A stretch of 64,000 nucleotides of DNA. Origin: Porphyra umbilicalis. Taxonomy: Eukaryota > Rhodophyta > Bangiophyceae > Bangiales > Bangiaceae. Positions 41,871-53,007 of this stretch are shown in pieces. Both the position numbers and the translations under genes were made by a program. Where the stretch lies: assembly GCA_002049455.2 (NCBI GenBank), contig KV918814.1:161467-225466 (forward strand), given 5' to 3'. The notes beneath the pieces were generated by a model. The model saw only the letters and a program-made list of their open reading frames with translations. It had not been told where the DNA came from and made no database searches. The number at the start of each line of letters is the position of its first letter. Position 1 is the stretch's first letter.

Positions 41871-44800
41871 TGCGCCATGGACGATGCGCTGACATGCCGT
41901 ATTGGCCGGTGACAGACGTTTCGGGTCGCCACGCGCAAACTACGCATGCACGGGCGTACCTGGGCAGCGCAATCTGCTTTCCACGACACCCGAAGACTCT
42001 CGGGGTGTCTATCTGCCACTACGCAGCATGCGCGGTTAACGCTGACCTGACAGCTGGTTTTCATAGGTGCCCGTATGTGGCGGTGACAGACGTTTTGGAT
42101 CGCCACGCACAAACTGCGGATGCAGGGGCGCACCTGGGCAGTGCAATCTGCTTTCCAAAACACCCGAAGACTTTTGGACTGCTGAAGTGCCGCCCCGCAG
42201 CATGCGCCATGGACGATCCGCTGACATGCCGTATTGGCCGGTGACAGACGTTTCGGGTCGCCACGCGCAAACTACGCATGCACGGGCGTACCTGGGCAGC
42301 GCAATCTGCTTTCCACGACACCCGAAGACTCTCGGGGTGTCTATCTGCCACTACGCAGCATGCGCGGTTAACGCTGACCTGACAGCTGGTTTTCATAGGT
42401 GCCCGTATGTGGCGGTGACAGACGTTTTGGATCGCCACGCACAAACTGCGGATGCAGGGGCGCACCTGGGCAGTGCAATCTGCTTTCCAAAACACCCGAA
42501 GACTTTTGGACTGCTGAAGTGCCGCCCCGCAGCATGCGCCATGGACGATGCGCTGACATGCCGTATTGGCCGGTGACAGACGTTTCGGGTCGCCACGCGC
42601 AAACTACGCATGCACGGGCGTACCTGGGCAGCGCAATCTGCTTTCCACGACACCCGAAGACTCTCGGGGTGTCTATCTGCCACTACGCAGCATGCGCGGT
42701 TAACGCTGACCTGACAGCTGGTTTTCATAGGTGCCCGTATGTGGCGGTGACAGACGTTTTGGATCGCCACGCACAAACTGCGGATGCAGGGGCGCACCTG
42801 GGCAGTGCAATCTGCTTTCCAAAACACCCGAAGACTTTTGGACTGCTGAAGTGCCGCCCCGCAGCATGCGCCATGGACGATGCGCTGACATGCCGTATTG
42901 GCCGGTGACAGACGTTTCGGGTCGCCACGCGCAAACTACGCATGCACGGGCGTACCTGGGCAGCGCAATCTGCTTTCCACGACACCCGAAGACTCTCGGG
43001 GTGTCTATCTGCCACTACGCAGCATGCGCGGTTAACGCTGACCTGACAGCTGGTTTTCATAGGTGCCCGTATGTGGCGGTGACAGACGTTTTGGATCGCC
43101 ACGCACAAACTGCGGATGCAGGGGCGCACCTGGGCAGTGCAATCTGCTTTCCAAAACACCCGAAGACTTTTGGACTGCTGAAGTGCCGCCCCGCAGCATG
43201 CGCCATGGACGATGCGCTGACATGCCGTATTGGCCGGTGACAGACGCTTCGGGCCGCCACGCGCAAACTACGCATGCACGGGCGTACCTGGGCAGCGCAA
43301 TCTGCTTTCCACGACACCCGAAGACTCTCGGGGTGTCTATCTGCCACTACGCAGCATGCGCGGTTAACGCTGACCTGACAGCTGGTTTTCATAGGTGCCC
43401 GTATGTGGCGGTGACAGACGTTTTGGATCGCCACGCACAAACTGCGGATGCAGGGGCGCACCTGGGCAGTGCAATCTGCTTTCCAAAACACCCGAAGACT
43501 TTTGGACTGCTGAAGTGCCGCCCCGCAGCATGCGCCATGGACGATGCGCTGACATGCCGTATTGGCCGGTGACAGACGTTTCGGGTCGCCACGCGCAAAC
43601 TACGCATGCACGGGCGTACCTGGGCAGCGCAATCTGCTTTCCACGACACCCGAAGACTCTCGGGGTGTCTATCTGCCACTACGCAGCATGCGCGGTTAAC
43701 GCTGACCTGACAGCTGGTTTTCATAGGTGCCCGTATGTGGCGGTGACAGACGTTTTGGATCGCCACGCACAAACTGCGGATGCAGGGGCGCACCTGGGCA
43801 GTGCAATCTGCTTTCCAAAACACCCGAAGACTTTTGGACTGCTGAAGTGCCGCCCCGCAGCATGCGCCATGGACGATGCGCTGACATGCCGTATTGGCCG
43901 GTGACAGACGTTTCGGGTCGCCACGCGCAAACTACGCATGCACGGGCGTACCTGGGCAGCGCAATCTGCTTTCCACGACACCCGAAGACTCTCGGGGTGT
44001 CTATCTGCCACTACGCAGCATGCGCGGTTAACGCTGACCTGACAGCTGGTTTTCATAGGTGCCCGTATGTGGCGGTGACAGACGTTTTGGATCGCCACGC
44101 ACAAACTGCGGATGCAGGGGCGCACCTGGGCAGTGCAATCTGCTTTCCAAAACACCCGAAGACTTTTGGACTGCTGAAGTGCCGCCCCGCAGCATGCGCC
44201 ATGGACGATCCGCTGACATGCCGTATTGGCCGGTGACAGACGTTTCGGGTCGCCACGCGCAAACTACGCATGCACGGGCGTACCTGGGCAGCGCAATCTG
44301 CTTTCCACGACACCCGAAGACTCTCGGGGTGTCTATCTGCCACTACGCAGCATGCGCGGTTAACGCTGACCTGACAGCTGGTTTTCATAGGTGCCCGTAT
44401 GTGGCGGTGACAGACGTTTTGGATCGCCACGCACAAACTGCGGATGCAGGGGCGCACCTGGGCAGTGCAATCTGCTTTCCAAAACACCCGAAGACTTTTG
44501 GACTGCTGAAGTGCCGCCCCGCAGCATGCGCCATGGACGATGCGCTGACATGCCGTATTGGCCGGTGACAGACGTTTCGGGTCGCCACGCGCAAACTACG
44601 CATGCACGGGCGTACCTGGGCAGCGCAATCTGCTTTCCACGACACCCGAAGACTCTCGGGGTGTCTATCTGCCACTACGCAGCATGCGCGGTTAACGCTG
44701 ACCTGACAGCTGGTTTTCATAGGTGCCCGTATGTGGCGGTGACAGACGTTTTGGATCGCCGCGCACAAACTGCGGATGCAGGGGCGCACCTGGGCAGTGC

Positions 44801-46643
44801 AATCTGCTTTCCAAAACACCCGAAGACTTTTGGACTGCTGAAGTGCCGCCCCGCAGCATGCGCCATGGACGATCCGCTAACATGCCGTATTGGCCGGTGA
44901 CAGACGTTTCGGGCCGCCACGCGCAAACTACGCATGCACGGGCGTACCTGGGCAGCGCAATCTGCTTTCCACGACACCCGAAGACTCTCGGGGTGTCTAT
45001 CTGCCACTACGCAGCATGCGCGGTTAACGCTGACCTGACAGCTGGTTTTCATAGGTGCCCGTATGTGGCGGTGACAGACGTTTTGGATCGCCACGCACAA
45101 ACTGCGGATGCAGGGGCGCACCTGGGCAGTGCAATCTGCTTTCCAAAACACCCGAAGACTTTTGGACTGCTGAAGTGCCGCCCCGCAGCATGCGCCATGG
45201 ACGATGCGCTGACATGCCGTATTGGCCGGTGACAGACGTTTCGGGTCGCCACGCGCAAACTACGCATGCACGGGCGTACCTGGGCAGCGCAATCTGCTTT
45301 CCACGACACCCGAAGACTCTCGGGGTGTCTATCTGCCACTACGCAGCATGCGCGGTTAACGCTGACCTGACAGCTGGTTTTCATAGGTGCCCGTATGTGG
45401 CGGTGACAGACGTTTTGGATCGCCACGCACAAACTGCGGATGCAGGGGCGCACCTGGGCAGTGCAATCTGCTTTCCAAAACACCCGAAGACTTTTGGACT
45501 GCTGAAGTGCCGCCCCGCAGCATGCGCCATGGACGATGCGCTGACATGCCGTATTGGCCGGTGACAGACGTTTCGGGTCGCCACGCGCAAACTACGCATG
45601 CACGGGCGTACCTGGGCAGCGCAATCTGCTTTCCACGACACCCGAAGACTCTCGGGGTGTCTATCTGCCACTACGCAGCATGCGCGGTTAACGCTGACCT
45701 GACAGCTGGTTTTCATAGGTGCCCGTATGTGGCGGTGACAGACGTTTTGGATCGCCACGCACAAACTGCGGATGCAGGGGCGCACCTGGGCAGTGCAATC
45801 TGCTTTCCAAAACACCCGAAGACTTTTGGACTGCTGAAGTGCCGCCCCGCAGCATGCGCCATGGACGATCCGCTGACATGCCGTATTGGCCGGTGACAGA
45901 CGTTTCGGGCCGCCACGCGCAAACTACGCATGCACGGGCGTACCTGGGCAGCGCAATCTGCTTTCCACGACACCCGAAGACTCTCGGGGTGTCTATCTGC
46001 CACTACGCAGCATGCGCGGTTAACGCTGACCTGACAGCTGGTTTTCATAGGTGCCCGTATGTGGCGGTGACAGACGTTTTGGATCGCCACGCACAAACTG
46101 CGGATGCAGGGGCGCACCTGGGCAGTGTAATCTGCTTTCCAAAACACCCGAAGACTTTTGGACTGCTGAAGTGCCGCCCCGCAGCATGCGCCATGGACGA
46201 TGCGCTGACATGCCGTATTGGCCGGTGACAGACGTTTCGGGTCGCCACGCACAAACTACGCATGCACGGGCGTACCTGGGCAGCGCAATCTGCTTTCCAC
46301 GACACCCGAAGACTCTCGGGGTGTCTATCTGCCACTACGCAGCATGCGCGGTTAACGCTGACCTGACAGCTGGTTTTCATAGGTGCCCGTATGTGGCGGT
46401 GACAGACGTTTTGGATCGCCACGCACAAACTGCGGATGCAGGGGCGCACCTGGGCAGTGCAATCTGCTTTCCAAAACACCCGAAGACTTTTGGACTGCTG
46501 AAGTGCCGCCCCGCAGCATGCGCCATGGACGATGCGCTGACATGCCGTATTGGCCGGTGACAGACGTTTCGGGTCGCCACGCGCAAACTACGCATGCACG
46601 GGCGTACCTGGGCAGCGCAATCTGCTTTCCACGACACCCGAAG
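41871..46643 (-). repeat. Satellite array block E: edge units carrying true substitutions
   Basis: About 14 units step at exactly 332 bp, but they carry substitutions instead of indels. GATGCGCTGAC replaces GATCCGCTGAC in most units, interspersed with ancestral-type units near 42,216, 44,209, 44,873 and 45,870. GGGCCGCCACG occurs at about 43,252, 44,911 and 45,908. Private changes occur at about 44,760, 44,878, 46,127 and 46,249. The last recognisable satellite base is near 46,643, after CACGACACCCGAAG. Higher substitution diversity at the border with unique DNA is the usual pattern for satellite arrays, whose edges are homogenised less often. Confidence 0.94.
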
Positions 46644-46689
46644 TCTCTTTGGGTTTCTTTTGTCACCCTACACTTCTTTGAGTCGATTG

Positions 46690-47555
46690 TCTTTTTCCCT
46701 CAGCGGGCGGCGACGCCGGATTCCCGCGGCTCTGCGGCCGAGCTCACGCTCTACCGTCGCGCCACCGGGGCGCTTTTGTGGGCTACGGGTCAGACCATGC
46801 CGTAGCTGGCGTTCGCGGCCTCCATGGTTGGGGGCCGGTTCACGCGGGCGGCCGTGCACGACCTCACGGCGGCCAACCGCGTCATCAAGGCCGCCAAGGC
46901 AGCGCGCCCTCTTCCTCTCGTCTTCCGCGCCCTCCGTGGGGATCTGCGCTTGCGCCTCTTCTTCTATGCAACCAGCGTGAAGCTCGGCATGCCTACGGCG
47001 CACACGGGCGTTGCTGTGTTTGCCTCGCCGGCGACCGGCGCCCCTGGCCACCTCCGCCCGGACACGCAGCTGACGCTGTCGGCCTATGCCTCGCACCGCC
47101 AGCGGCGGGTCACTCACTTCTCATTCGCCGCGAAGGTGTACGCCATGCTCGAGGGCTTGCGGATGGCGTTCGAGCTGGCCTCGACGCAGGCACATGTCTT
47201 TGCTGTGGACGCACACGCTCTGGCTTCCATCGACGTCTACACCGACAACCTGTCGCTGTAAAACACGCTCAATGCTGACGGCGTCGTCCAGCCCAAGGAG
47301 GTGGGGGCGGCGGTGCAGGAGCTGCGCAACTTCTACCACGGCGGCACACTAGCGACGGTGACGTGGCTGCGCGCACGTGGTCAACTGGTGGACGCGCTGA
47401 CTAAGGCCGGCCGCAACACGCCTTTGCAGTAGACGATTCAGACGGGGCGTTTCAACGTCCGGCTCCAAGACGGTGACTACCTGTCGAAGTCTTCCATGGC
47501 GGCCGGTCAAGGTGGTGTTTATGCTTCGTCCTTCTTCCCGGACGATGGGGCTTAG
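46690..47555 (+). mobile_element. Broken Ty1/copia-like pol fossil (end of RT to RNase H)
   Basis: Conceptual translation resembles the C-terminal part of a copia polyprotein. A segment like the end of the reverse transcriptase (YRRATGALLWATGQTMP, then a HDLTAANRVIK stretch) is followed by an RNase H-like part. That part contains AKVYAMLEGLRMAFELA, VYTDNLSL and, near 47,400, a QLVDALTKAG ending of the kind that closes copia RNase H domains. The fragment is interrupted in a few places and lacks gag, protease, integrase and recognisable LTRs, so it is a dead 5'-truncated remnant. Its left end lies directly against the satellite array. Family assignment rests on motif order only. Confidence 0.65.
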
Positions 47556-48775
47556 AGCATTGCCAACAATTCAGGCTATCGCTATCGACTATTCCATTCT
47601 ACAACCAAGTTTGCGTCCTTAGACAGCCACATGTACGTCAGCGGTTGGCTGCTGTGCTGTCATGAGCCTAAGTACCCGCAGGTTTCCTTACACCAGGCCT
47701 TGTCTGGGCCCGATCAAGACGATATTTTCTGCCAGGACTTGATTCACTGCAGCAGCAGATGACAACTGTGGTGAGCAGCCGTATCAACCATAACGAAGGC
47801 GCAGAGAACGCTCGTCGGCAGACGGACAAAGAAACAGGTCAAAATGTGCAGCACTTGATGACGACCACGCCTAGAAGGACGTCACTGTAGGACCATTGCC
47901 ATGCACGACAGCTCTTGCGGATGTTCCCACCACCTCTGCCCAGAAGAAACTGGCAGTCGATCTTGCACACGTGGCGCACACGTTGCAGCCACGTGCTACT
48001 ATTTGCTGTGAAACGGGTCGTTGATCCATCACATGGGCCAATCAGAGGCCCCCTTGAGATAGCCTCGGTGAAAAGCTATTCCGACTCGAAATAGAAAAGC
48101 GATAGCCGCACAGCTATTCTTGGTCAGCGGAAGCCAGAATCAAGTAGGTAGTTCGATTTCCATGGCCCGAACAAAAAAGGAGCTTCTTCGTCTAAAAAGT
48201 GGTGTTACATCGGACTTCAGGTGCTTAATGGGACACGTTGTGCAACCTGGCTTGAATATGGGGATAGCATCTCATTGTTAACAATGCTCTTATGGAAATA
48301 TGGAGGAATGTGAATGAGCAAGATGCTCACGCGCAGCGGTGGCGCCGCGGACACGTGGCCACGTGTACGTGACCGTTCCCGCACCGGTGCCACGTCGCAT
48401 CGGACGTGGCGGACGCTGGCGCTGCAGCGGCCGCCAAGGCGCCCGCGACGGTTCCCGCGGGCGCTTCCGCGGCGGTCACCGGTCGCGACGGGCGGGTACC
48501 GCGGGGCGGTGCGCCGCCGTGACGCCGTGCCGCAGACGGGCGGTTCTGGGGAACGATTGCACGCCGGACGAGCGGCGGGTAAGAGGACCGACCGACGTGG
48601 TCTAAGAGTGAGGAGAGGGACGAGACTGGGGGAGCGAGGATAGAGCAACAAGACAACGAGTCTCTTTTCTTTCAGGAGCGCACCCGACGAGCTCTGTTGT
48701 CCATCCGACGCTCACTTTGATAAAAACGCGCTATACAATGGGCTGAGAGGACCGGGATGACCACATCCATGCCAC
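47556..48775. other. Gene-free spacer between the copia fossil and the first host gene
   Basis: No coding frame here is convincing. The first 650 bp are less GC-rich than the rest of the window and could be decayed 3' sequence of the adjacent retroelement. From 48,300 the DNA is GC-rich, with arginine-rich frames on both strands that look like composition artefacts. A 16-bp perfect palindrome with two CACGTG cores lies at 48,351-48,366 (listed separately). The 3' end of the minus-strand membrane-protein gene enters from the right. Confidence 0.6.
48351..48366. promoter_or_regulatory. Perfect palindrome with twin G-boxes
   Basis: ACACGTGGCCACGTGT is its own reverse complement and holds two CACGTG cores eight bases apart. 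CACGTG is the core recognised by bZIP and bHLH factors in plants and algae. It lies downstream of the nearest gene (minus strand, ending at 48,776) and no gene clearly starts beside it, so a regulatory role is only a guess. Confidence 0.3.
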
Positions 48776-49403
48776 TCACACGGCCGCACACACGTCGTTG
48801 CCCGCTTCGGACACCTCGCCCGCCTCGCCCTCACCCTCGCTCTCGGCTGCCACCACCGCCGCCGCCACGGTGCGGTGGCACCACCAGGCGACCCTCCCCC
48901 CCCCACGAGTGCCACCCCATTCAACACCGCATTCTCAATCAACCACCCCGCGTCCCCGCGCCGGCCACTCCCCACCCCCGTCGCAAGCCGCCGTGCCATC
49001 ACCGCCGCCACGACCGCGGCGCACCCCCGATTGGTGGCGGTCGTGGCGAGCAGCCCAACCGCGAGGCCCCGCGGCGCCGGCCGCCGCGCCCACCAGGCGA
49101 CGACCGACGCGGTGAGCGCGGCCGAGTCGGCGGCGGCGACGAGGAGCACCACCCCGGAACCGACGGCGGCGTCGTCGAGGAGCTTGACGCCGGCGGTGAT
49201 GCCAATCCAGAGGATGGCGGTGAGGAGGCTGAGCCCCCCGTGGGTGGCCAGAGCACGGATCGTGGAGGGCGCCAGGTGGGTGGGCACCGCCGGGAGCGGT
49301 GGCTAGCACAGGGGGGGGCGGTGGGGGGGGCGCCGGAGGTGGGAGGGGGGGGGGGGGACACCGCCCCATGCGCGGCGAGCGGGGCGGTGGCGGCGCTCGT
49401 CAT
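48776..49403 (-). CDS. Putative small membrane protein, two exons, one homopolymer frame slip
   Basis: I do not recognise the family. Exon 1 (49,403-49,362) begins at an ATG in a CCAAATGA context and encodes MTSAATAPLAAHGA. A 59-nt intron (49,361-49,303) runs from GTGTCC to a long C-rich tract and CTGTGCTAG, and phase is kept. Exon 2 (49,302-48,776) encodes a hydrophobic protein with segments at about residues 37-56, 62-84 and 93-118, and a fourth at about 133-165. A nine-G run at 48,896-48,904 breaks the frame. One extra G would give a 189-residue protein ending in a Glu/Gly-rich tail (EGEGEAGEVSEAGNDVCAAV) with stop TGA at 48,776. As written, the frame runs on to 48,712 with an arginine-rich tail that looks wrong. 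Codons are strongly C/G-ended, as in the neighbouring genes. There is no obvious link to the P450 upstream on the same strand. The existence of the gene is an inference from hydrophobicity, codon use and splice sites. Confidence 0.45.
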
Positions 49404-50298
49404 TTGGTGGAGATGGACGGGCGGCGGTGGGTGGGTAGCCGGCGGGAGTGATATGGCAGAGCGCAGGGGCGGGCGGTCGCGTGCGCGGGCAGGCAAGGGT
49501 GGGGTTCGTGGGACGGGTTGGGTGGTGAGGACGCCACCGCCGCCCCACCGGCTGAGAGGGCATTTAGCGATTGCCGTCTGCCCGGCGGGGGTGCGGAGCG
49601 GGCGGCCGACGCCGCCCCGTGCACAGCGGCGTCGCAGCGGCGGCGGCCAATGTCACGGACGGGCGGCTGCGGGGGGGGGGTTGGCCATGGGGATGGACGG
49701 GCCCGCTGACTCGCCCGGATGCCGACGCTATGGCCCTCCGCACCGCTGGGCTGGGCTGGGGCGTGATCCGTCGGCACCGTCTCCCAACGGCGACAGCCGA
49801 GCGCGCCCGGAAATCCTGCGCGTGCGCGCAGTGCCGGTTGGGAGGGAGTCAAAGAGCCACGCGGTGGGACAACCTCCGTGCAGCGGGCGGCGTCCGCGGC
49901 GCCGGCCGGAACCCCACGCGGCGGGGATGTCGCGAGCCGCGCGGTGCGCCGCGGCGGCAGCGCCCCTTCGGGAATCGACGGGAGCCACTGGCCATGGCCG
50001 GGCGGCCAGTGCGCGGACGCTCTGGGAGCACGGGTGGGCACGACGCGCGAGATGAAAAGGGCCATCCTCAAGAAGGTCGCTGGACGGTGAGAGGCTGATG
50101 CATTCTCGAGCGCCTCCTGTGCGAGGGTCCGCGTAGACACCGACACCAGACACTGGTCTCGCCCCGGCATAAGCATAGGCACCCTTTCTGATCTGGACCA
50201 CACGCAGTGCAGCGCGGAGGGGCGACAGCCCAGCTGCACGAGCCCACTCTCGATGCACCCCCTTTCCCCCCCCCCCCCCCCCCCCCCCCAGCCAACAC
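49404..50298. other. Spacer between P450 3' end and membrane-protein 5' end
   Basis: Both flanking genes are on the minus strand, so this 0.9 kb should hold the P450 3' UTR and the promoter of the membrane-protein gene. Long open frames cross it on both strands, but they are arginine/proline-rich and share no recognisable motif. I see no RNA gene or repeat except the 24-C run at 50,266-50,289. Confidence 0.5.
50266..50289. repeat. 24-nt poly-C tract
   Basis: An uninterrupted run of C lies just downstream of the P450 stop codon; it is G on the transcript strand. Its true length is uncertain because runs of this kind are prone to length error. Confidence 0.8.
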
Positions 50299-52316
50299 TC
50301 ACGCCGCCTCCCGCCGGTGGAGGGTCACCCGAAAGCCCGCCGGACGCAGCGTCAAGGAATTGTCGAGCACCACGTCGGCCGACTTGCCGACGCGCTCGAG
50401 GCGGAACCGCCGGAGGAGCGTCGCCAACACCGCCTTGGCCTCCACCGCCGCCATGTTTTGGCCCGGACACGCGCGGGGCCCCCACGAAAAGACCATAAAG
50501 TGCGCGCGCGCGGCGCGCTGGTCGGCGGCCGAGTGGCCGCCGCCCCCCGGGGCGGTCGGTGGCAGCCACCGGGACGGGTCAAAGGCGTCGGGCGACGGGT
50601 AGGCGGTCGGACTGCGGTGCACGGGGAGCACCGGCAGTTGGATGGTCGTGCCCGCGGGGATGAGCGACCCGTCCGACGGGAGGCGCAGATCCGCCGTCAG
50701 CCGCCGAATCGAGCCGAGGGGGGCGGGCGGGAAGAGCCGCAGGGACTCTTTCCACACGGCGTCGGTGTAGGGTAGGGCCGCCAGGTGCGTCGACGTGAGG
50801 GGCGTGCCGGGGGGGGGGAGGGCCGACTCCAACTCGGCGAGCAGCCGCGCCTCAACGTCGGGGTTGTCGCACAACGCATGGACCGTCCATGCAATGGAGT
50901 GGGCCTGGGGGTGCCGCGGGCACGCAAAGAAAGAAAGGGGATGGGGGGAAGACGCAGGAAGGGGCAGCCACAGAGACACAACCAAACCAAACCCGAAAGG
51001 CATACAGGCACAGGTGCACAGCAAGCGCAAGTCGGAAGGTCAGTCGGCGCACCAACCGCAGCAAAGACGCGTATGCCAACACCCACAAAATAGGTCCTTC
51101 TATTCCGCCCCCAGAGCTTCCCGACATGGTCGACCTCTCGCGAATAGCCTCCACGCCGCCGTGCAGCACATACCGTCGTGTCATAGCCGGCCATCAGGTA
51201 GAACAACAAGTCCGCCGCCACCCGCCGGCGGTCGCCCTCGTACGCCCCCCCCGGCTGGTCGAGGTCCGCCAGAAATATATCGAGCATATCCCGCGGCGGC
51301 GTCGGCGCCGCCGTCCCCGCTGCATACTCGGCCCGCCGGCGGGCCTCCATCTTGGCCGCGTACGCCACAAACTCATCGCCTGTCGCCCGCGCCGCCGCCA
51401 TCTTGGTCGGGCTAACGACGTTTGGCAGCGGCAGCCCCGACAGCGCGGTGATGTGCGTAATCAGCCGGTGCAGCCGCGTGGCCGTCGCCGTTGTTTCCTC
51501 CGCCGACGGGGACGAGGAGAAGAGCAGCTGGTGCATGACGCCGAGGGTGAACTCGGTCATCAGCTCGTCCAAGTCGACGGCCGTGCCCGCGGCGGCGAGC
51601 GCGTCGAGGCGGTCTGCCCAGGAGGGGCCGGCGGCCGCCTCGCCCGCCGCCGCCGCCGCCGCCGCCACCGGCGCCACCGCGCCCGCACCCGCGTCGGCGC
51701 ACCGGCCGAGCTCCGCATTGACCACCCGCAACACCCCGTCGGCGGTCGGGGCGCCCGACAAAAACGGGTGCATCAGCCGCCGCGCCGCCGCGTGGTGCGG
51801 GTCTGGGATGAGGAAGAGCAAGTCGGCGCTAATCGGCGTGCCAAAGTGGCGCAGCATCTGCTGATCCCGCGGCGGGTCGGCGCGCACGACCACCGCCCGC
51901 ACGTCGGCCGGGTCGACGAGAACGACGGTGCGGCTGCCAAAGACGTAAAACTGAAAGTTGATCCCAAACCCTACGTGCCGCTGCCACGCCATGAACCGCT
52001 GCGCGAGCGCGTGGTCGGCAGTGGCGGCGAGGACCTGCAGCAGCCGCCCGAGCAGCGGCAAGTCGCCGCCGTCGGCGGGGGCGGGGAAGACCGTGCCGTG
52101 AAGGCCGAGCACGTCCGTGGCGACCCGCGGCCACACGAGCGTCGCAGCGGCGGCGACGGTGGCGGCGGCGGCGGCGAGCACCGCCCACGCGGCGGGCGTC
52201 GACGTGCCCGTGACCGACGCCACGGCGGTGACGGTGGCAGCGGTGATGGCCGTCACCGCCACAATGGCGGTGGGGAGGGGGCGCAGCGGCACCAGCTGCG
52301 GCGCCGGGGGCTTCAT
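50299..52316 (-). CDS. Cytochrome P450 monooxygenase, membrane-anchored, two exons
   Basis: Haem-thiolate monooxygenase of 582 residues, longer than the usual 500 or so because of Ala-rich stretches. Exon 1 is 52,316-51,174 and exon 2 is 50,904-50,299. The 269-nt intron (GTATGT to CCCCCAG, phase 0) falls right after the I-helix motif AGYDTT (376-381), and exon 2 resumes AHSIAWTVHALCDNPDVEARL as the family expects. Other diagnostic residues are the K-helix ESLR (Glu434 to Arg437), FDPSRW near 490, and the haem loop FSWGPRACPGQ with ligand Cys527. Two hydrophobic N-terminal segments (about 16-36 and 42-62) suggest membrane anchoring. I start at the ATG at 52,316; the frame stays open upstream to at least 52,529 with a Pro-rich stretch, so a longer N terminus is possible. 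GTGAGT overlaps the stop region, so a further 3' intron is possible. Motifs fit the CYP4/CYP86/CYP97-like clans; the substrate cannot be inferred. It is divergent from the RCC1 gene. Confidence 0.9.
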
Positions 52317-53007
52317 GGTCGGTGGGCCAAGAGACGGGCAGAGGGCGGGGGGGGGGGGGGTTGGAAGGAACCCAAGGCGGCGGGCGGGGGGGGGGTACAG
52401 AGGCAGGAAGCGCTCGAGAGCACGACAGAGGTTGGTGTGCGCCGACGCAGTGGAGCGGGAAGAGCTGGCGCCGACCACGACGGTGTGGCCACCAGGCAAA
52501 GCGCCACCGGTTTGGTGGCGTGGAAACACGCGGGGACGGGCGGCTCTTCAACACAACAACGCCTGCGGGGGGCCGCAAACGGCGGGGCTTCCGTCGGCAC
52601 TGACGCAGACGGGGTCAGCGCTGGGGCCAAGATCGCAGACGTCTGCTGGGCGGGGCGCCAGCTGGGCGCAGCGGGTGGGTGGAACGCCGCCCCGTGCGTG
52701 CGTACGAGCGAGTGGTCGGCGCTCGTTATGGATACTAATGCGGTGGCGTCTGTGGTGGGGAGTGGAACGCGGATGAGTCAGACCTGTGCCGCAGCAGTCC
52801 ACGATTGGATCTTTGAGGTCGGCGCGGCACGACACGTGTTTGTTGCAGAAAGGTTGGGCCCGCACCCGGGACGAGTGACAGGAACGCCGATGCCCTTTCG
52901 ACACCGCGCCGATCCCCGCCGTCCACGTCGGGGGGCGGTCGCGGTTGTGGTTGCCGGTGAAGCGCGCGACCCCCCCCCGCGCCGCGCGCCGCGCGGCGCC
53001 TGCTGCC
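52317..53007. promoter_or_regulatory. Divergent intergenic region between P450 and RCC1-repeat gene
   Basis: This 0.69-kb spacer separates two genes transcribed away from each other, so it should contain both promoters. It has G/C homopolymers (about 52,349-52,360 and 52,388-52,395) but no clear TATA box. The open frames in it extend the P450 frame upstream or are low-complexity. No gene is called. Confidence 0.5.

Noticed and set aside
60-46560. Hundreds of open frames of 60-283 residues repeating through the satellite on both strands
   Set aside because: They recur with the 332-bp unit, exist in several frames at once, shift whenever a unit gains or loses a base, and resemble no protein. 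They are by-products of a stop-poor repeat.
1-46643. CRISPR-like or minisatellite-coded array
   Set aside because: The unit is 332 bp with no short repeat/unique spacer alternation and no cas-like genes; the host looks eukaryotic.
48314-48643. 109-residue Arg-rich plus-strand frame with an ATG
   Set aside because: The composition is what random GC-rich DNA gives. The opposite strand is equally open and there is no motif.
49282-49287. GTG start for the minus-strand membrane protein giving a 191-residue product
   Set aside because: GTG starts are not expected in a eukaryotic nucleus, and a spliced ATG exon with matching phase exists just upstream.
48757-50055. 432-codon plus-strand open frame
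   Set aside because: Pro/Arg-rich low complexity, antisense to the membrane-protein exon and the spacer, no motif.
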